In this document: in pieces, positions 26,911 through 35,803 of the stretch
How positions within the stretch are numbered: the stretch's first letter is position 1
How the letters are laid out: every line of letters starts with the position of its first letter
Origin: Brevibacillus laterosporus LMG 15441
Lineage (GTDB): Bacteria; Bacillota; Bacilli; Brevibacillales; Brevibacillaceae
Direction of reading: 5' to 3'
DNA: 64,000 nt
Assembly (NCBI RefSeq): GCF_000219535.2
Contig: NZ_CP007806.1
Span: 1,453,501 to 1,517,500 of the forward strand
Translations under genes and position numbers: made by a program
The notes under the pieces: model-generated
What the model was told of the DNA's origin: nothing
Databases searched by the model: none
Seen by the model: only the letters and a program-made list of their open reading frames with translations

Positions 26911-28272
26911 ATGAATAAGGTTGCTTTCCATACATTGGGCTGTAAAGTAAACAGTTATGAAACAGAAGCGATTTGGAATCTGTTCAAGCAGAATGGCTAT
27001 GAACGGGTAGACTTTGAGCAGGATGTAGCCGATGTATACATTATTAATACCTGTACAGTTACAAATACTGGTGACAAAAAAAGCCGTCAAGTAATTCGAC
27101 GTGCTATCCGTCGTAACCCTGAGGCGATTGTTGCTGTTACAGGGTGCTATGCACAAACCTCACCAAAAGAGATTGCTGAAATTCCAGGTGTTGACATCGT
27201 GGTAGGTACACAAGGCCGCGATCGTTTATTGGAGTATGTTGCACAGATTCGCGGAGAACGAACACCGATTAACGCGGTAGGAAATATCATGAAAACCCGT
27301 GAATTTGAAGAGCTTGACGTACCGAATTTTTCCGATCGTACGCGTGCTTCCCTTAAAATTCAAGAAGGCTGTAACAATTTCTGTACCTTCTGTATTATTC
27401 CGTGGGCACGTGGTCTCATGCGTTCCCGTAAGCCTGAAAGCGTGATTGAACAAGCTGAAAAACTAGTAGCAGAAGGATATCTTGAGATCGTTCTGACTGG
27501 TATTCACACAGGTGGATATGGAGAGGATTTAGAGGATTACAATCTGGCTAAATTACTAGTTGAATTGGAAAAGGTAGAAGGCCTAAAACGTATTCGCATT
27601 AGTTCTATTGAAGCGAGTCAAATTACGGATGAGGTCGTGGCAGTAATTGATCGCTCCGAGAAAATTTGCCGCCACCTGCACGTACCACTGCAAGCAGGTG
27701 ATGATGCTGTATTAAAACGCATGCGTCGCAAGTATACTACGGCAGAATTTATGGAGCGTATTCATAAAGTTCGTAAGGCATTACCTGGGGTTGCTATCAC
27801 AACGGATGTGATTGTTGGTTTCCCGGGTGAGACCGAAGAGCAATTTGTAGCGGGTTATAATTTTATTAAAGAACTAGGCTTTGCAGAGCTGCACGTCTTC
27901 CCGTATTCTATGCGCACAGGAACCCCTGCTGCACGTATGGAAGATCAGGTGGATGAAGAAGTGAAGAAGGAACGTGTAGCGAAGCTTATTGAATTAAATC
28001 AACAGCTATCTGTGGAATATGCACAGCCGTTTATCGGTGATGTTCTAGAGATCATTCCAGAGCGTCCGTATAAGGAAGACCCAACGAGCGGTATGCTAAT
28101 GGGCTATTCCGATAATTACTTGAACGTGGTGTTTGAGGGTACAGAGGATATGATCGGGAAAATTTGTAAGGTTCGTCTCGATGAGGTTGATGCTGAATAT
28201 TGCAAAGGAACGTTCGTTCGAGTGATAGAATCCCTACCTATCGAAATGGATAGCAAAGGAAAAGCAGTATGA
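26911..28272 (+). CDS. mtaB: tRNA t6A37 methylthiotransferase MtaB
   Basis: Radical SAM methylthiotransferase, 453 residues, converting t6A37 to ms2t6A37. The N-terminal UPF0004 domain carries Cys11 (LGCKVN), Cys48 (NTCTVT) and Cys79 (TGCYAQ) for the auxiliary cluster; the radical SAM cysteines are Cys154, Cys158 and Cys161 (EGCNNFCTFC). A C-terminal TRAM domain follows. AAAGGAGG precedes the ATG. The stop overlaps the next gene by four bases. Known as YqeV in Bacillus subtilis. Confidence 0.96.
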   Translation: MNKVAFHTLGCKVNSYETEAIWNLFKQNGYERVDFEQDVADVYIINTCTVTNTGDKKSRQVIRRAIRRNPEAIVAVTGCYAQTSPKEIAEIPGVDIVVGTQGRDRLLEYVAQIRGERTPINAVGNIMKTREFEELDVPNFSDRTRASLKIQEGCNNFCTFCIIPWARGLMRSRKPESVIEQAEKLVAEGYLEIVLTGIHTGGYGEDLEDYNLAKLLVELEKVEGLKRIRISSIEASQITDEVVAVIDRSEKICRHLHVPLQAGDDAVLKRMRRKYTTAEFMERIHKVRKALPGVAITTDVIVGFPGETEEQFVAGYNFIKELGFAELHVFPYSMRTGTPAARMEDQVDEEVKKERVAKLIELNQQLSVEYAQPFIGDVLEIIPERPYKEDPTSGMLMGYSDNYLNVVFEGTEDMIGKICKVRLDEVDAEYCKGTFVRVIESLPIEMDSKGKAV

Positions 28273-28700
28273 AGGAAATCTCCGCAGGCGGTGTCGTCTA
28301 CCGAAAACGAGATGGAGAGATTAGCTTATTGATGATCAAGGATCGTTTTGGCAAGGTAACGGTTGCGAAAGGCAAGCAAGAACTAGGCGAGACCTTGATG
28401 CAGACTGCTATTCGAGAAATTGAAGAGGAAACGGGCATACAAGGGGAACTAGGCCCATTGCTAGAGGTTGTTCACTACACCTACCAGCATCCGATTCAGC
28501 AAATTTTGATCGAAAAAGAAGTACATTATTATTTAGTCAAAGCGTTGACGGATCAAGTAACGGTTCAGGTAGAAGAAATCGATGCAGTGCAATGGCTCAA
28601 GCCAGAGGCTGCTTGGGAACTACACGAACAAGCCGGTTACGAGAACAACCGCAGTGTGTTACGAAAAGCTTTGGAAACCTTGGGAATACAGGTTATATAG
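28269..28700 (+). CDS. Nudix hydrolase
   Basis: Small Nudix enzyme of 143 residues, ATG overlapping the mtaB stop (ATGA). The box matches the consensus exactly: GKQELGETLMQTAIREIEE, then ETGI. The N-terminus KEISAGGVVYRKRDG and the strand TVAKGKQE resemble Ap4A/MutT-type enzymes. It is translationally coupled to mtaB but is not part of the Bacillus subtilis cluster, so its link to tRNA modification is unproven. Confidence 0.88.
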   Translation: MKEISAGGVVYRKRDGEISLLMIKDRFGKVTVAKGKQELGETLMQTAIREIEEETGIQGELGPLLEVVHYTYQHPIQQILIEKEVHYYLVKALTDQVTVQVEEIDAVQWLKPEAAWELHEQAGYENNRSVLRKALETLGIQVI

Positions 28701-28709
28701 AACAATGAG

Positions 28710-28738
28710 AGCTCGACCAGAAATGGTTGGGCTTTTGT
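28710..28738 (+). terminator. Terminator at the end of the hrcA-mtaB-Nudix unit
   Basis: AGCTCGACCA (28710-28719) pairs, with two wobble pairs, to TGGTTGGGCT (28724-28733), followed by TTTGTTG. Confidence 0.7.
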
Positions 28739-28973
28739 TGTCCAGTCGCATTTCATGGCAAATGAACCTTGTATGTTTATGAGGACAGGAAGATATAGGC
28801 GATTGTGGACCTTGTCATTAGGGGGAACAGTAAAAGAAAGTCAAACACCAGAGCAGAGCACTAAGAAACCCCTTACAAAAATGAACAATTACGTATAGTG
28901 TTAAAAAAGGGTTTGTTCCATAGCTCAACAGCGTTATGATAAAGAACGACAAATAGAAAAGGGAGTGGTAGGA

Positions 28974-29354
28974 ATGTACGGATGGATTATCCTGTTTGCC
29001 TTTTACGGTATAGGTGTTATCTTTCATAATTACCTGTATATTCCTCTTCCAGGCAGTCTCATTGGGCTTATACTTTTGACAACGAGTTTGGTAACAAAGT
29101 TGGTACCATTGCGATTAGTGGAAGGGGCGGCAGATTTTTTACTCAAAAACATGCTCTTGTTTTTTGTCCCTATTATCGTTGGAGTTACACCTTATTTTCA
29201 TTATTTGGAGCAAAAACCGCTTGCCATCCTTGTGGCATTAGTGGCAGGTCCAGTAGCTGTCATGATGGTAACCGGAATTGTGGTCCAAAAATGGCGTGAC
29301 TGGGAAAAACGAAAAGAGGATGTACTTCTACAGCAAAGTGAACGGGGGGACTGA
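28974..29354 (+). CDS. CidA/LrgA-family holin-like membrane protein
   Basis: About 126 residues with four membrane helices. ATG 28974 is preferred over GTG 28965 because GGGAG is eight bases from the former. PLPGSLIGLILL and LLKNMLLFFVPIIVGVTPYF are the family hallmarks. It is followed five bases later by its LrgB/CidB partner. CidAB/LrgAB pairs affect murein hydrolase export, autolysis and pyruvate/acetate movement. A possible sigma-A promoter (TTGTTC, 16 bases, then TATGAT at 28935-28940) lies upstream. Confidence 0.88.
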   Translation: MYGWIILFAFYGIGVIFHNYLYIPLPGSLIGLILLTTSLVTKLVPLRLVEGAADFLLKNMLLFFVPIIVGVTPYFHYLEQKPLAILVALVAGPVAVMMVTGIVVQKWRDWEKRKEDVLLQQSERGD

Positions 29355-29359
29355 GGATT

Positions 29360-30031
29360 ATGTGGGAGGTTATCGCGATTCTCCTAACACTAGCTGGTTA
29401 TATGGTAGCTAAAATGGTATCAAAAAAATATCCGTTTGTGCAGCCAATGATAGCAGCGTCGATTTTAGTGTGGTTAGTGTGGTGGCTCATCAATAGTGAT
29501 TGGCAACTCTATGATAAAGGGGGCTCGTATATTTCTTTCTTTTTAGGGCCGGCAACAGTAGCGTTAGCCATCCCATTGGCAAAACAATTTAAACAGGTAT
29601 TAGAGCTATGGAAAGCTATTTTAGCTGGTGTCGCTAGCGGATGTATTGTGGCGATTTCTTCATCATGGTTCATGATTTGGATAATGGGAGGAGATCAAAC
29701 CCTGATTCGTAGCATGATTTCTAAATCAGTCACGACTCCTATCTCGGTTGAATTAACCAATACAATTGGAGGAATACCTGCATTAGCGGCCTTATTTACA
29801 GCCGTAACAGGTATTGTGGGAAGCTTGTTATATCGGCTTGTCATACGTGTGGGACGCATCTCAGATGATTGGGCCATTGGATTAGCAGTGGGAACCAGCG
29901 CTCATGCAGTCGGCACAGCAGGTATGATGAATCAGAGTCAACGAAAAGCTGCGGCGTCTAGCTTGGCAATGATCTTAGCGGGAATTATTACATCTATTTA
30001 TTTTATCCCGATTCAGATGCTGCTTTCTTAA
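29360..30031 (+). CDS. CidB/LrgB-family membrane protein
   Basis: Integral membrane protein of 223 residues, partner of the preceding CidA/LrgA protein. Landmarks are GGSYISFFLGPATVALAIPL, KSVTTPISVELTNTIGGIP and GLAVGTSAHAVGTAGMM, all diagnostic for the family. GGACTGAGG precedes the ATG. No regulator of the CidR or LytSR type is present nearby. Confidence 0.92.
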   Translation: MWEVIAILLTLAGYMVAKMVSKKYPFVQPMIAASILVWLVWWLINSDWQLYDKGGSYISFFLGPATVALAIPLAKQFKQVLELWKAILAGVASGCIVAISSSWFMIWIMGGDQTLIRSMISKSVTTPISVELTNTIGGIPALAALFTAVTGIVGSLLYRLVIRVGRISDDWAIGLAVGTSAHAVGTAGMMNQSQRKAAASSLAMILAGIITSIYFIPIQMLLS

Positions 30032-30147
30032 CCATGGTGCAGTTTATTTAACACTTATCGAGCAACAAAAGCTTTGCCTATAATGGAACTAGAACTACCT
30101 ATGCGTATTTTTGCATGCCACTAAATCTTCTTCTCGCGAGGTGTTTA

Positions 30148-30637
30148 ACGGTTATTCGTCACGTTAATCCTTCAGATTATGCAATCGTATCACTGCTTAT
30201 TAATGAGTGATGGGGTGGTAGACAGATGGCGGACATGCTCCCTAAATTATTTTTTGAGCATTTTACTCATACAGCTTCAGCTTCATTGCTGAAAAGAATG
30301 GCGAATTGCTAGGCTTCTTAATTGGTTTTTTGTCTCAAACTCATAGAGATGAAGCTTATATTCACTTTGTAGGTATACATATTGAGTAACGGAAAAATCA
30401 ACTGGGAAAACGCTTGTATGAGCCAACTTTTTCAAAAGGTGTTAGAAAGTAATCGCAATGTTGTGCGCTGCGTAACGTCGTCTGTCAACAAGGCTTCATA
30501 GCCTATCATCAGGAAATGGGATTTGAAATCGAAAAAAGGATACGGAAGTAGATGGCATTTTTTGTTTTTACTGACTATGGTGGAAAAATGAGCATCGTGT
30601 TTTATTTGTGAAGCAATTAACCGAATCAAATATGTGA
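30148..30637 (+). pseudogene. Broken GNAT-family N-acetyltransferase gene
   Basis: Reading through stops and frame changes gives a recognisable GNAT protein. It begins VIRHVNPSDYAIVSLLINE, hits TGA, and continues WGGRQMADMLPKLFFEHF. After a frame change it reads EKNGELLGFLIGFLSQTH and AYIHFVGIHIE, hits TAA, then RKNQLGKRLYE, the acetyl-CoA binding loop. Further frame changes give LFQKVLESNRNVVRCVTSSV, then IAYHQEMGFEIEKRI, and another TGA before NEHRVLFVKQLTESNM. At least three in-frame stops and three frameshifts are visible, so it is dead. ATG start not found. Confidence 0.85.
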
Positions 30638-30640
30638 AAA

Positions 30641-30688
30641 AAGGTAAGTAACTATGCGGGAAACTCCATACGTACTTACCTTTTTATT
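30641..30688. terminator. Bidirectional terminator
   Basis: AAGGTAAGTA (30641-30650) pairs with TACTTACCTT (30673-30682), with A-tract on the left and T-tract on the right, so it can terminate the pseudogene on the plus strand and yqeW on the minus strand. Confidence 0.85.
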
Positions 30689-30726
30689 GTGATTTTACTT
30701 GCGAAAAGGGGATTTGAAGATAAAGG

Positions 30727-31680
30727 TTATTTGTGTTCTGGGATTAACCACTGAATTCCTTTGGCTATGCTAGAAGCGAAGGGGAGAGCAATTACGGAGC
30801 ATAATAAGTTAAAAATCGTTTGCGCATGGGCAATTTGCATAGAAGGATTGGTTGTCAATAATCCTGCTAAATAAGCTAGCATTGATACAAATGGGAGGAA
30901 TACAAGTCCCCCTACTACATTAAATAGCGTGTGGCACCAAGCCACTTGCTTGGAAGCGGTATTTGTTCCAATGCTAGCAATGATGGCGGTGATACAGGTA
31001 CCGATGTTACCACCTAAAACGATGGAGATGGCTGTGTCCATGGAAAAGACTCCGTAGGATATTAATGTCATGGTAATGGCTGTTGTAGCAGCACTACTGT
31101 GAACTAAGGCTGAAAAGACTGTCCCAGTCAAAAGACCAATCCAAAGGGAGTGCTTGCTTTCAAGAAATAAGGTTCGGAACGTTTGTGAGTTTTCTAAAGG
31201 CTTGGCAATGACTTGCATCGTATCAATGCCTAGAAATATGAGGCCAAATCCCCCAATAATTAGTCCTATTGCTTTTGATCTACGCTTGGGCTGTAACCAC
31301 ATAGCCACTCCGATTAATAACAGAGGAACGGCAAAATCCTCGAGATGTAGCGCAATTAATTCTGTAGTAATCGTAGAACCTACATTGGTACCTAAAATGA
31401 TTCCAATAGTCTGTGAGAAGCCAATAATCCCTGCTTGCGTCAGCCCGATTGTTAAGACCGTAACAGCCGTGGAGCTTTGCAAAACAAAGGTAGAAAAAAG
31501 ACCAGAAAAAAAACTATGTGTTGTTGAACGGGTAAAACGTGTTATAATCAGTTCCATTCGCCGTCCTGCTAATTGATTAAAGCCAATTCTCATAGCGTAC
31601 AGTCCAAGCAAAAAGAAACTGAGTCCCATGAAAAACGGCAACAAGATGTGATATAACATGGACAATTCAATTCCCCCCAT
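30727..31680 (-). CDS. yqeW: Na+/phosphate symporter family membrane protein (YqeW-like)
   Basis: NPT2/PNaS-family transporter of 317 residues. Two inverted halves each carry the family's QSST-type motif: STFVLQSSTAVTVLTIGLTQ and ALVHSSAATTAITMTL, each followed by GTNVGSTIT or GGNIGTCIT. There is no C-terminal PhoU domain. ATG 31680 is used, with AAGG nine bases upstream; a second ATG at 31659 after GGGGGG is possible. In Bacillus subtilis yqeW lies between mtaB and rpsU; here it is on the opposite strand, with other genes on both sides. Confidence 0.88.
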   Translation of the reverse strand: MGGIELSMLYHILLPFFMGLSFFLLGLYAMRIGFNQLAGRRMELIITRFTRSTTHSFFSGLFSTFVLQSSTAVTVLTIGLTQAGIIGFSQTIGIILGTNVGSTITTELIALHLEDFAVPLLLIGVAMWLQPKRRSKAIGLIIGGFGLIFLGIDTMQVIAKPLENSQTFRTLFLESKHSLWIGLLTGTVFSALVHSSAATTAITMTLISYGVFSMDTAISIVLGGNIGTCITAIIASIGTNTASKQVAWCHTLFNVVGGLVFLPFVSMLAYLAGLLTTNPSMQIAHAQTIFNLLCSVIALPFASSIAKGIQWLIPEHK

Positions 31681-31743
31681 GAAGGTACCTTATAATACGC
31701 TATGCTTGTACAGAGACAAGCATGACTAGGAGGATATAGAGAA

Positions 31744-33102
31744 GTGACGAAAGTATTATTGCAACGAAATCGTAAAAAGCGTTTGGAAGCAGGTCATCCT
31801 TGGGTGTTTCAATCCGAAGTATTGGAGATTCAGGGAGATTTTCTAGCTGGGGATATCGTAGAAATTTGTAATCATCAAGGACATTTTTTAGCAAAAGGCT
31901 ATATTAACCCTGATTCCCAGATGATCGTGCGTGTAATGAGCTATAATCCAAAAGAAGAGATTGATTATGACTTTTTTGTTCGTCGGTTCCGCGAGGCAAA
32001 AGAAACACGTGAACGCTTTGTAAACAATCCTAGAGCTTGTCGCGTCATATATGGAGAGGCAGATTTTTTACCGGGTCTTATTGTGGACCGTTATAACGAT
32101 GTTCTGGTTATGCAAGTTCTATCTATGGGGATGGATATCCGTCTCGATATGATTAAAATGGCTTTGATAGAAGTATTTGAGCCCGCCGGCATTTATTTGC
32201 GCAATGATGTGCCTGTGCGAGAGCTAGAAGGATTGGAACAAGGAAAGGGCGTTTTGTATGGAGAATGCCCGGCTGAGATTGAGATCGAGGAAAACGGTTT
32301 GAAATATGTCGTGGATATTGTGGAAGGGCAGAAAACAGGTTTTTTCTACGATCAGCGTGAAAACCGAGCAGCGATTGCTCCGTTAATGACCGGTTGGGGA
32401 GAAAAACATGGCATCAAGCTTTTACCAATAGGCGAAGATGATGAGCCTATCTACGACAAAAAAGGTAAAAAACGCGATGTGTTACCAAAGATGGATGAAG
32501 CGGGTCAACCAATCCAGCGCCCAGTAGATAGACGCGGTAAAGTAATGAAAAATCCATTCTGGGATGGAGCAGAAGTATTGGAATGCTTTACACATACGGG
32601 TTCCTTTACTCTAAATGCTTGTAAGCACGGTGCAAAGAAGGTAACAGCACTCGATATCTCGGAGCATGCTATCGAAACAGCAAAGCGCAATGTTGGACTT
32701 AATGGATATTTACATCGAGTTGATTTTGTGGTAGCAAATGCCTTTGATTATCTGCGCGAAAATGTGGAAGCGGGTAAGAACTGGGATGTTGTCATCCTAG
32801 ATCCTCCGGCCTTCGCAAAATCTCGTGGTGCAGTAAAAGGTGCTTGCCGTGGTTACAAGGATATTAATCTACACGGCATGAAACTAGTACGTCCAGGGGG
32901 GTACCTAGTAACAGCATCATGTTCGTATCATATGTCACCAGATTTATTTCTGGAAACCATTCAGCAAGCAGCATATGATGCGAAAAAGATTTTACGTTTA
33001 ATAGAATGGCGTGGCGCTGGCAAAGACCATCCGCAAATTAGTGGAGCGGATGAAGGACACTATTTAAAATTTGCGATTTTTGAAGTAAGAGACCGTAAAT
33101 AA
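31744..33102 (+). CDS. 23S rRNA (cytosine)-C5-methyltransferase-like protein (RlmI family)
   Basis: Class I SAM-dependent RNA methyltransferase of 452 residues, about 55 more than RlmI/YwbD. Residues 1-75 form the PUA domain (LLQRNRKKRLEAGHPWVF); RIxYGEADFLPGLIVDRY and GQKTGFFYDQRENR follow. SAM motif I is EVLECFTHTGSFTLNA near residue 277 and the catalytic-site motif is LDPPAFAKSR. Between the QREN motif and motif I, residues about 217-274, there is a highly charged insertion rich in Lys/Asp/Pro that the core fold does not need. GTG 31744 has AGGAGGAT upstream. Confidence 0.88.
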   Translation: MTKVLLQRNRKKRLEAGHPWVFQSEVLEIQGDFLAGDIVEICNHQGHFLAKGYINPDSQMIVRVMSYNPKEEIDYDFFVRRFREAKETRERFVNNPRACRVIYGEADFLPGLIVDRYNDVLVMQVLSMGMDIRLDMIKMALIEVFEPAGIYLRNDVPVRELEGLEQGKGVLYGECPAEIEIEENGLKYVVDIVEGQKTGFFYDQRENRAAIAPLMTGWGEKHGIKLLPIGEDDEPIYDKKGKKRDVLPKMDEAGQPIQRPVDRRGKVMKNPFWDGAEVLECFTHTGSFTLNACKHGAKKVTALDISEHAIETAKRNVGLNGYLHRVDFVVANAFDYLRENVEAGKNWDVVILDPPAFAKSRGAVKGACRGYKDINLHGMKLVRPGGYLVTASCSYHMSPDLFLETIQQAAYDAKKILRLIEWRGAGKDHPQISGADEGHYLKFAIFEVRDRK

Positions 33103-33137
33103 GAGAAGTAACTCAAGGCTTTTGTAAAGAAAACAAG

Positions 33138-33183
33138 AAGCATCCTCTCACTATTAAATGAAAGTGAAAAGGGTGCTTTTTTA
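33138..33183 (+). terminator. Terminator after the RlmI-like gene
   Basis: AAGCATCC (33138-33145) pairs with GGGTGCTT (33171-33178), with an inner TCACT/AGTGA pairing, followed by TTTTT. Confidence 0.85.
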
Positions 33184-33311
33184 CTTATACTCACCTCTGG
33201 AAGTTGGAAATATAGGGAGTGTACAGTGATCAATTGTCATTTTTGCTTTTCACTTATCTCTTCAGGATATTTCATTGAGCTTCGTAGCAAGTACTTGAAA
33301 CTCTTGCTAGT

Positions 33312-33941
33312 TTACCTTGTTAGATTATCTAAGAATTGTTGCACGTCCTCATCTGCTAACGATGCAGCAACCGGCTGATAGTGACTGGAATATGGATTGC
33401 TAAAACCATGAAGGGCTGGATACTGTTCTAAGATAACCTCCGGGGTTCTGGCTAGTGTTTGCAATAAAGCAGAGAGATCAAATGCAGGCTCAGACTGTCC
33501 GTAAAGAAGAAGAGCAGGGACTTTGGGAATGATGTTCGTATAGTGACGGATACGGGAACCGTAGTAACCAACGCTACCATCGCATAGGCCTGTGTACCCT
33601 GCTAGTAACCAAGCGACTGTTGCGCCAACGCTAAAGCCCATCACAACAATGTGTTGGTATATTGGACGTTGATTTTGTAGCACTTCAGCTACTTGACTAG
33701 TGGCTTGTTCAAAGCCAATAGACATAAAACGTTGGTAAGCCTGCTCTTCTTCTTTTTGGAGGAAAAAAGGTATTTCTTTGTACCAGGAGAAGCCGAACAC
33801 ATCCCACGATTGATTGGCATACTGTCGGCAAACCTCTAGCATGTGCTGATTAAGCCCATATATCTCAGGTAGAATTACCAATAATCTTTTTTCGCCGCTA
33901 CGCAAGAAATACATAAGGACATAGCCTACTTTCTCATCCAA
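33312..33941 (-). CDS. Alpha/beta hydrolase, dienelactone-hydrolase-like
   Basis: A 209-residue cytosolic hydrolase. The nucleophile elbow is MGFSVGATVAWLL, with Ser in place of the Cys of true dienelactone hydrolase. LLLYGQSEPAFD supplies the likely catalytic Asp strand and YPALHGFSNPYSSHY the His. Overall resembles the DLH family (LPEIYGLNQHMLEVCRQYA at the N-terminus). The start is uncertain: ATG 33941 has no clear ribosome binding site, and ATG 33914 is an alternative. Substrate unknown. Confidence 0.75.
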   Translation of the reverse strand: MDEKVGYVLMYFLRSGEKRLLVILPEIYGLNQHMLEVCRQYANQSWDVFGFSWYKEIPFFLQKEEEQAYQRFMSIGFEQATSQVAEVLQNQRPIYQHIVVMGFSVGATVAWLLAGYTGLCDGSVGYYGSRIRHYTNIIPKVPALLLYGQSEPAFDLSALLQTLARTPEVILEQYPALHGFSNPYSSHYQPVAASLADEDVQQFLDNLTR

Positions 33942-34561
33942 ATAATTTTGTTTATCATATCAAACGTAATATTATTCTGACAACAGGATTTACTCATAGA
34001 TTTTTTATGTATCATTTGTCACGGTATTTACTGGATCTTTGCTACAGTTGTTTGGCTGGAACGTTGTATTTTTATTGAAAACGATGTAAAATGGCACGAA
34101 ATTCAATGATGAACTGTACAGGTATCTTATTTACATACATTTTGTTGACTATTCTCATTACTATTCCTCTTTCCTTCTGAAGAATTGTAGTAGACTTAGC
34201 TATAAGTACTCAGAGCTGTATTTTCACTTTTCTGTTAACGCGCAGTAACACCCTCGAACCAAGTTAATATACTTCACCTTAATTCATGCAGATAACATGA
34301 TGATAATGTACTCAGTTCAACTCTCTTTTTACTGGTGAGGGCTTGATTTAGAGATGAGTAGTAGCAAGGTTAGTAGCTATCTTAGTTAGTAAAGATTTGT
34401 GAGTCTTCTTAGAATTAACCCCATTCACTCTTGTCAGCCACAGTAACATTTTGTATGCTGAGAAAGGAAAATATGTGGCAAAAGCACTTTTTAGGCTGTG
34501 GGCATATGAATAAGAATTAAGCGAATCAGCCGTGTCGAACAGAAGGGAAAGGGGCATATAC
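33942..34561. other. 620-base AT-rich gap upstream of ddl
   Basis: No convincing gene. TTGTAT (34064-34069), 17 bases, TAAAAT (34087-34092) is a candidate plus-strand sigma-A promoter, which would give a leader of about 460 bases before ddl. I looked for T-box, riboswitch and attenuator landmarks and recognised none. Confidence 0.5.
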
Positions 34562-35710
34562 ATGGGAAACAAAATCCGATTGGGCATTATTTACGGAGGA
34601 AAGACATCTGAGCATGAGGTATCGCTCTTAACGGCCCTTTCTATTATGAAGGCAGTAGATAAAAATAAATATGAAGTACAACCGATCTATGTACAAATGG
34701 ATGGGACTTGGTTAAAAGGTGGACCTATCGCAGATCAAGTCCTTGAAAGTGTGAATGTGCTACGCTTAGATGGGGGAGTATCTTCTGGTAGTAATGATCA
34801 TGATCAAGAAAAGCAAGGGCAAATAACTCTTGCGGGTAACCAATCACTGATGGGTAAGCCAGCTAATGTGATGTCCATTCATCAGGAAGTAGATGTTATT
34901 TTTCCAGTGATTCATGGACCAAATGGTGAGGATGGTACTGTACAGGGTTTATTAGAATTAGCAGATATTCCTTATGTGGGTACAGGAGTTATGGCATCTG
35001 CAGTGGGAATGGACAAATTGATGATGAAAAATGTTTTTGCTCAAGCAGGTCTTGATCAAGTTCAATACATGGGCTTCTTACGTTCTCAAATCGAGCGTGA
35101 AGTAGACAGCGTTATGAACCAGATTGAACAAAAGCTAGGCTATCCTTGTTTTGTAAAGCCAGCCAATATGGGTTCTAGTGTTGGAATTACTAAAGCTAAA
35201 GACCGAGACGATTTGCGTGGAGCTTTGGAACTTGCTTGTAAATTCGATCGTCGTATTATTGTTGAAGAGTTCATTAAAGCCCGTGAAGTAGAAATTGGTG
35301 TATTAGGGAATGAAGAATTACGCACCTCCGTCATTGGGGAAGTTATTGCAGCCAAAGAATTTTATGATTATGAAGCGAAATATAAAGGTGGAGGTACTGA
35401 TCTCAAAATCCCAGCTGATCTACCACAGCAAGTAGCCGATCGTATTGCTGAGATGGCAAAAACGGCATTTCAGGCATTGGATGGCTCCGGTTTATCACGT
35501 GTTGATTTCTTCTATGATGAGGAGAATGACCGTGTAGTAATTAATGAGGTTAATACGATGCCAGGCTTTACCCCATTTAGCATGTATCCAATGTTATTTG
35601 CAGAAGCAGGCATTCCGTATGCTGAACTAATCGATCAACTTGTTCAACTAGGGCTAGAGCGTTATGAAGAAAAACAAAGGAATATTGTAGCAGCTGAAGA
35701 GCTAGAATAG
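34562..35710 (+). CDS. ddl: D-alanine--D-alanine ligase
   Basis: ATP-grasp ligase, 382 residues, making D-Ala-D-Ala for peptidoglycan. The frame opens at 34532, but ATG 34562 is preferred (AAAGGGG upstream; product starts MGNKIRLGIIYGGKTSEHEVS). Landmarks are FPVIHGPNGEDGTVQGLLE, the small-loop GYPCFVKPANMGSSVGI, EVEIGVLGN and the metal-binding FFYDEENDRVVINEVNTMPGF by landmarks. The active-site Ser (MGSSVG) is present and the omega-loop reads YDYEAKYKGG, the Tyr/Lys pair of D-Ala rather than D-lactate ligases. In Bacillus ddl is usually followed by murF; here murF lies 1.4 kb away in convergent orientation. Confidence 0.96.
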   Translation: MGNKIRLGIIYGGKTSEHEVSLLTALSIMKAVDKNKYEVQPIYVQMDGTWLKGGPIADQVLESVNVLRLDGGVSSGSNDHDQEKQGQITLAGNQSLMGKPANVMSIHQEVDVIFPVIHGPNGEDGTVQGLLELADIPYVGTGVMASAVGMDKLMMKNVFAQAGLDQVQYMGFLRSQIEREVDSVMNQIEQKLGYPCFVKPANMGSSVGITKAKDRDDLRGALELACKFDRRIIVEEFIKAREVEIGVLGNEELRTSVIGEVIAAKEFYDYEAKYKGGGTDLKIPADLPQQVADRIAEMAKTAFQALDGSGLSRVDFFYDEENDRVVINEVNTMPGFTPFSMYPMLFAEAGIPYAELIDQLVQLGLERYEEKQRNIVAAEELE

Positions 35711-35716
35711 AGTGGG

Positions 35717-35743
35717 AGCCTTCTCGTTTGGGAAGGCTTTTTC
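35717..35743 (+). terminator. Terminator after ddl
   Basis: AGCCTTC (35717-35723) pairs with GAAGGCT (35732-35738), followed by TTTTC. Confidence 0.85.
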
Positions 35744-35803
35744 TTTACGTCCAATTCTTAGTAATAACGATGTTTTTCTAATTTGGTCTGATTACATTTT
35801 ACA

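Noticed and set aside
30432..30629. Minus-strand ORF of 65 residues
   Set aside because: It is antisense to the acetyltransferase pseudogene, which explains the sequence in plus-strand frames.
33942..34561. T-box or riboswitch leader before ddl
   Set aside because: I looked for the T-box core, paired specifier stems and terminator/antiterminator and saw none; only a possible promoter remains.
34348..34587. Minus-strand ORF overlapping the ddl start
   Set aside because: It covers the ddl start codon antisense, lacks a ribosome binding site and has no family motif.
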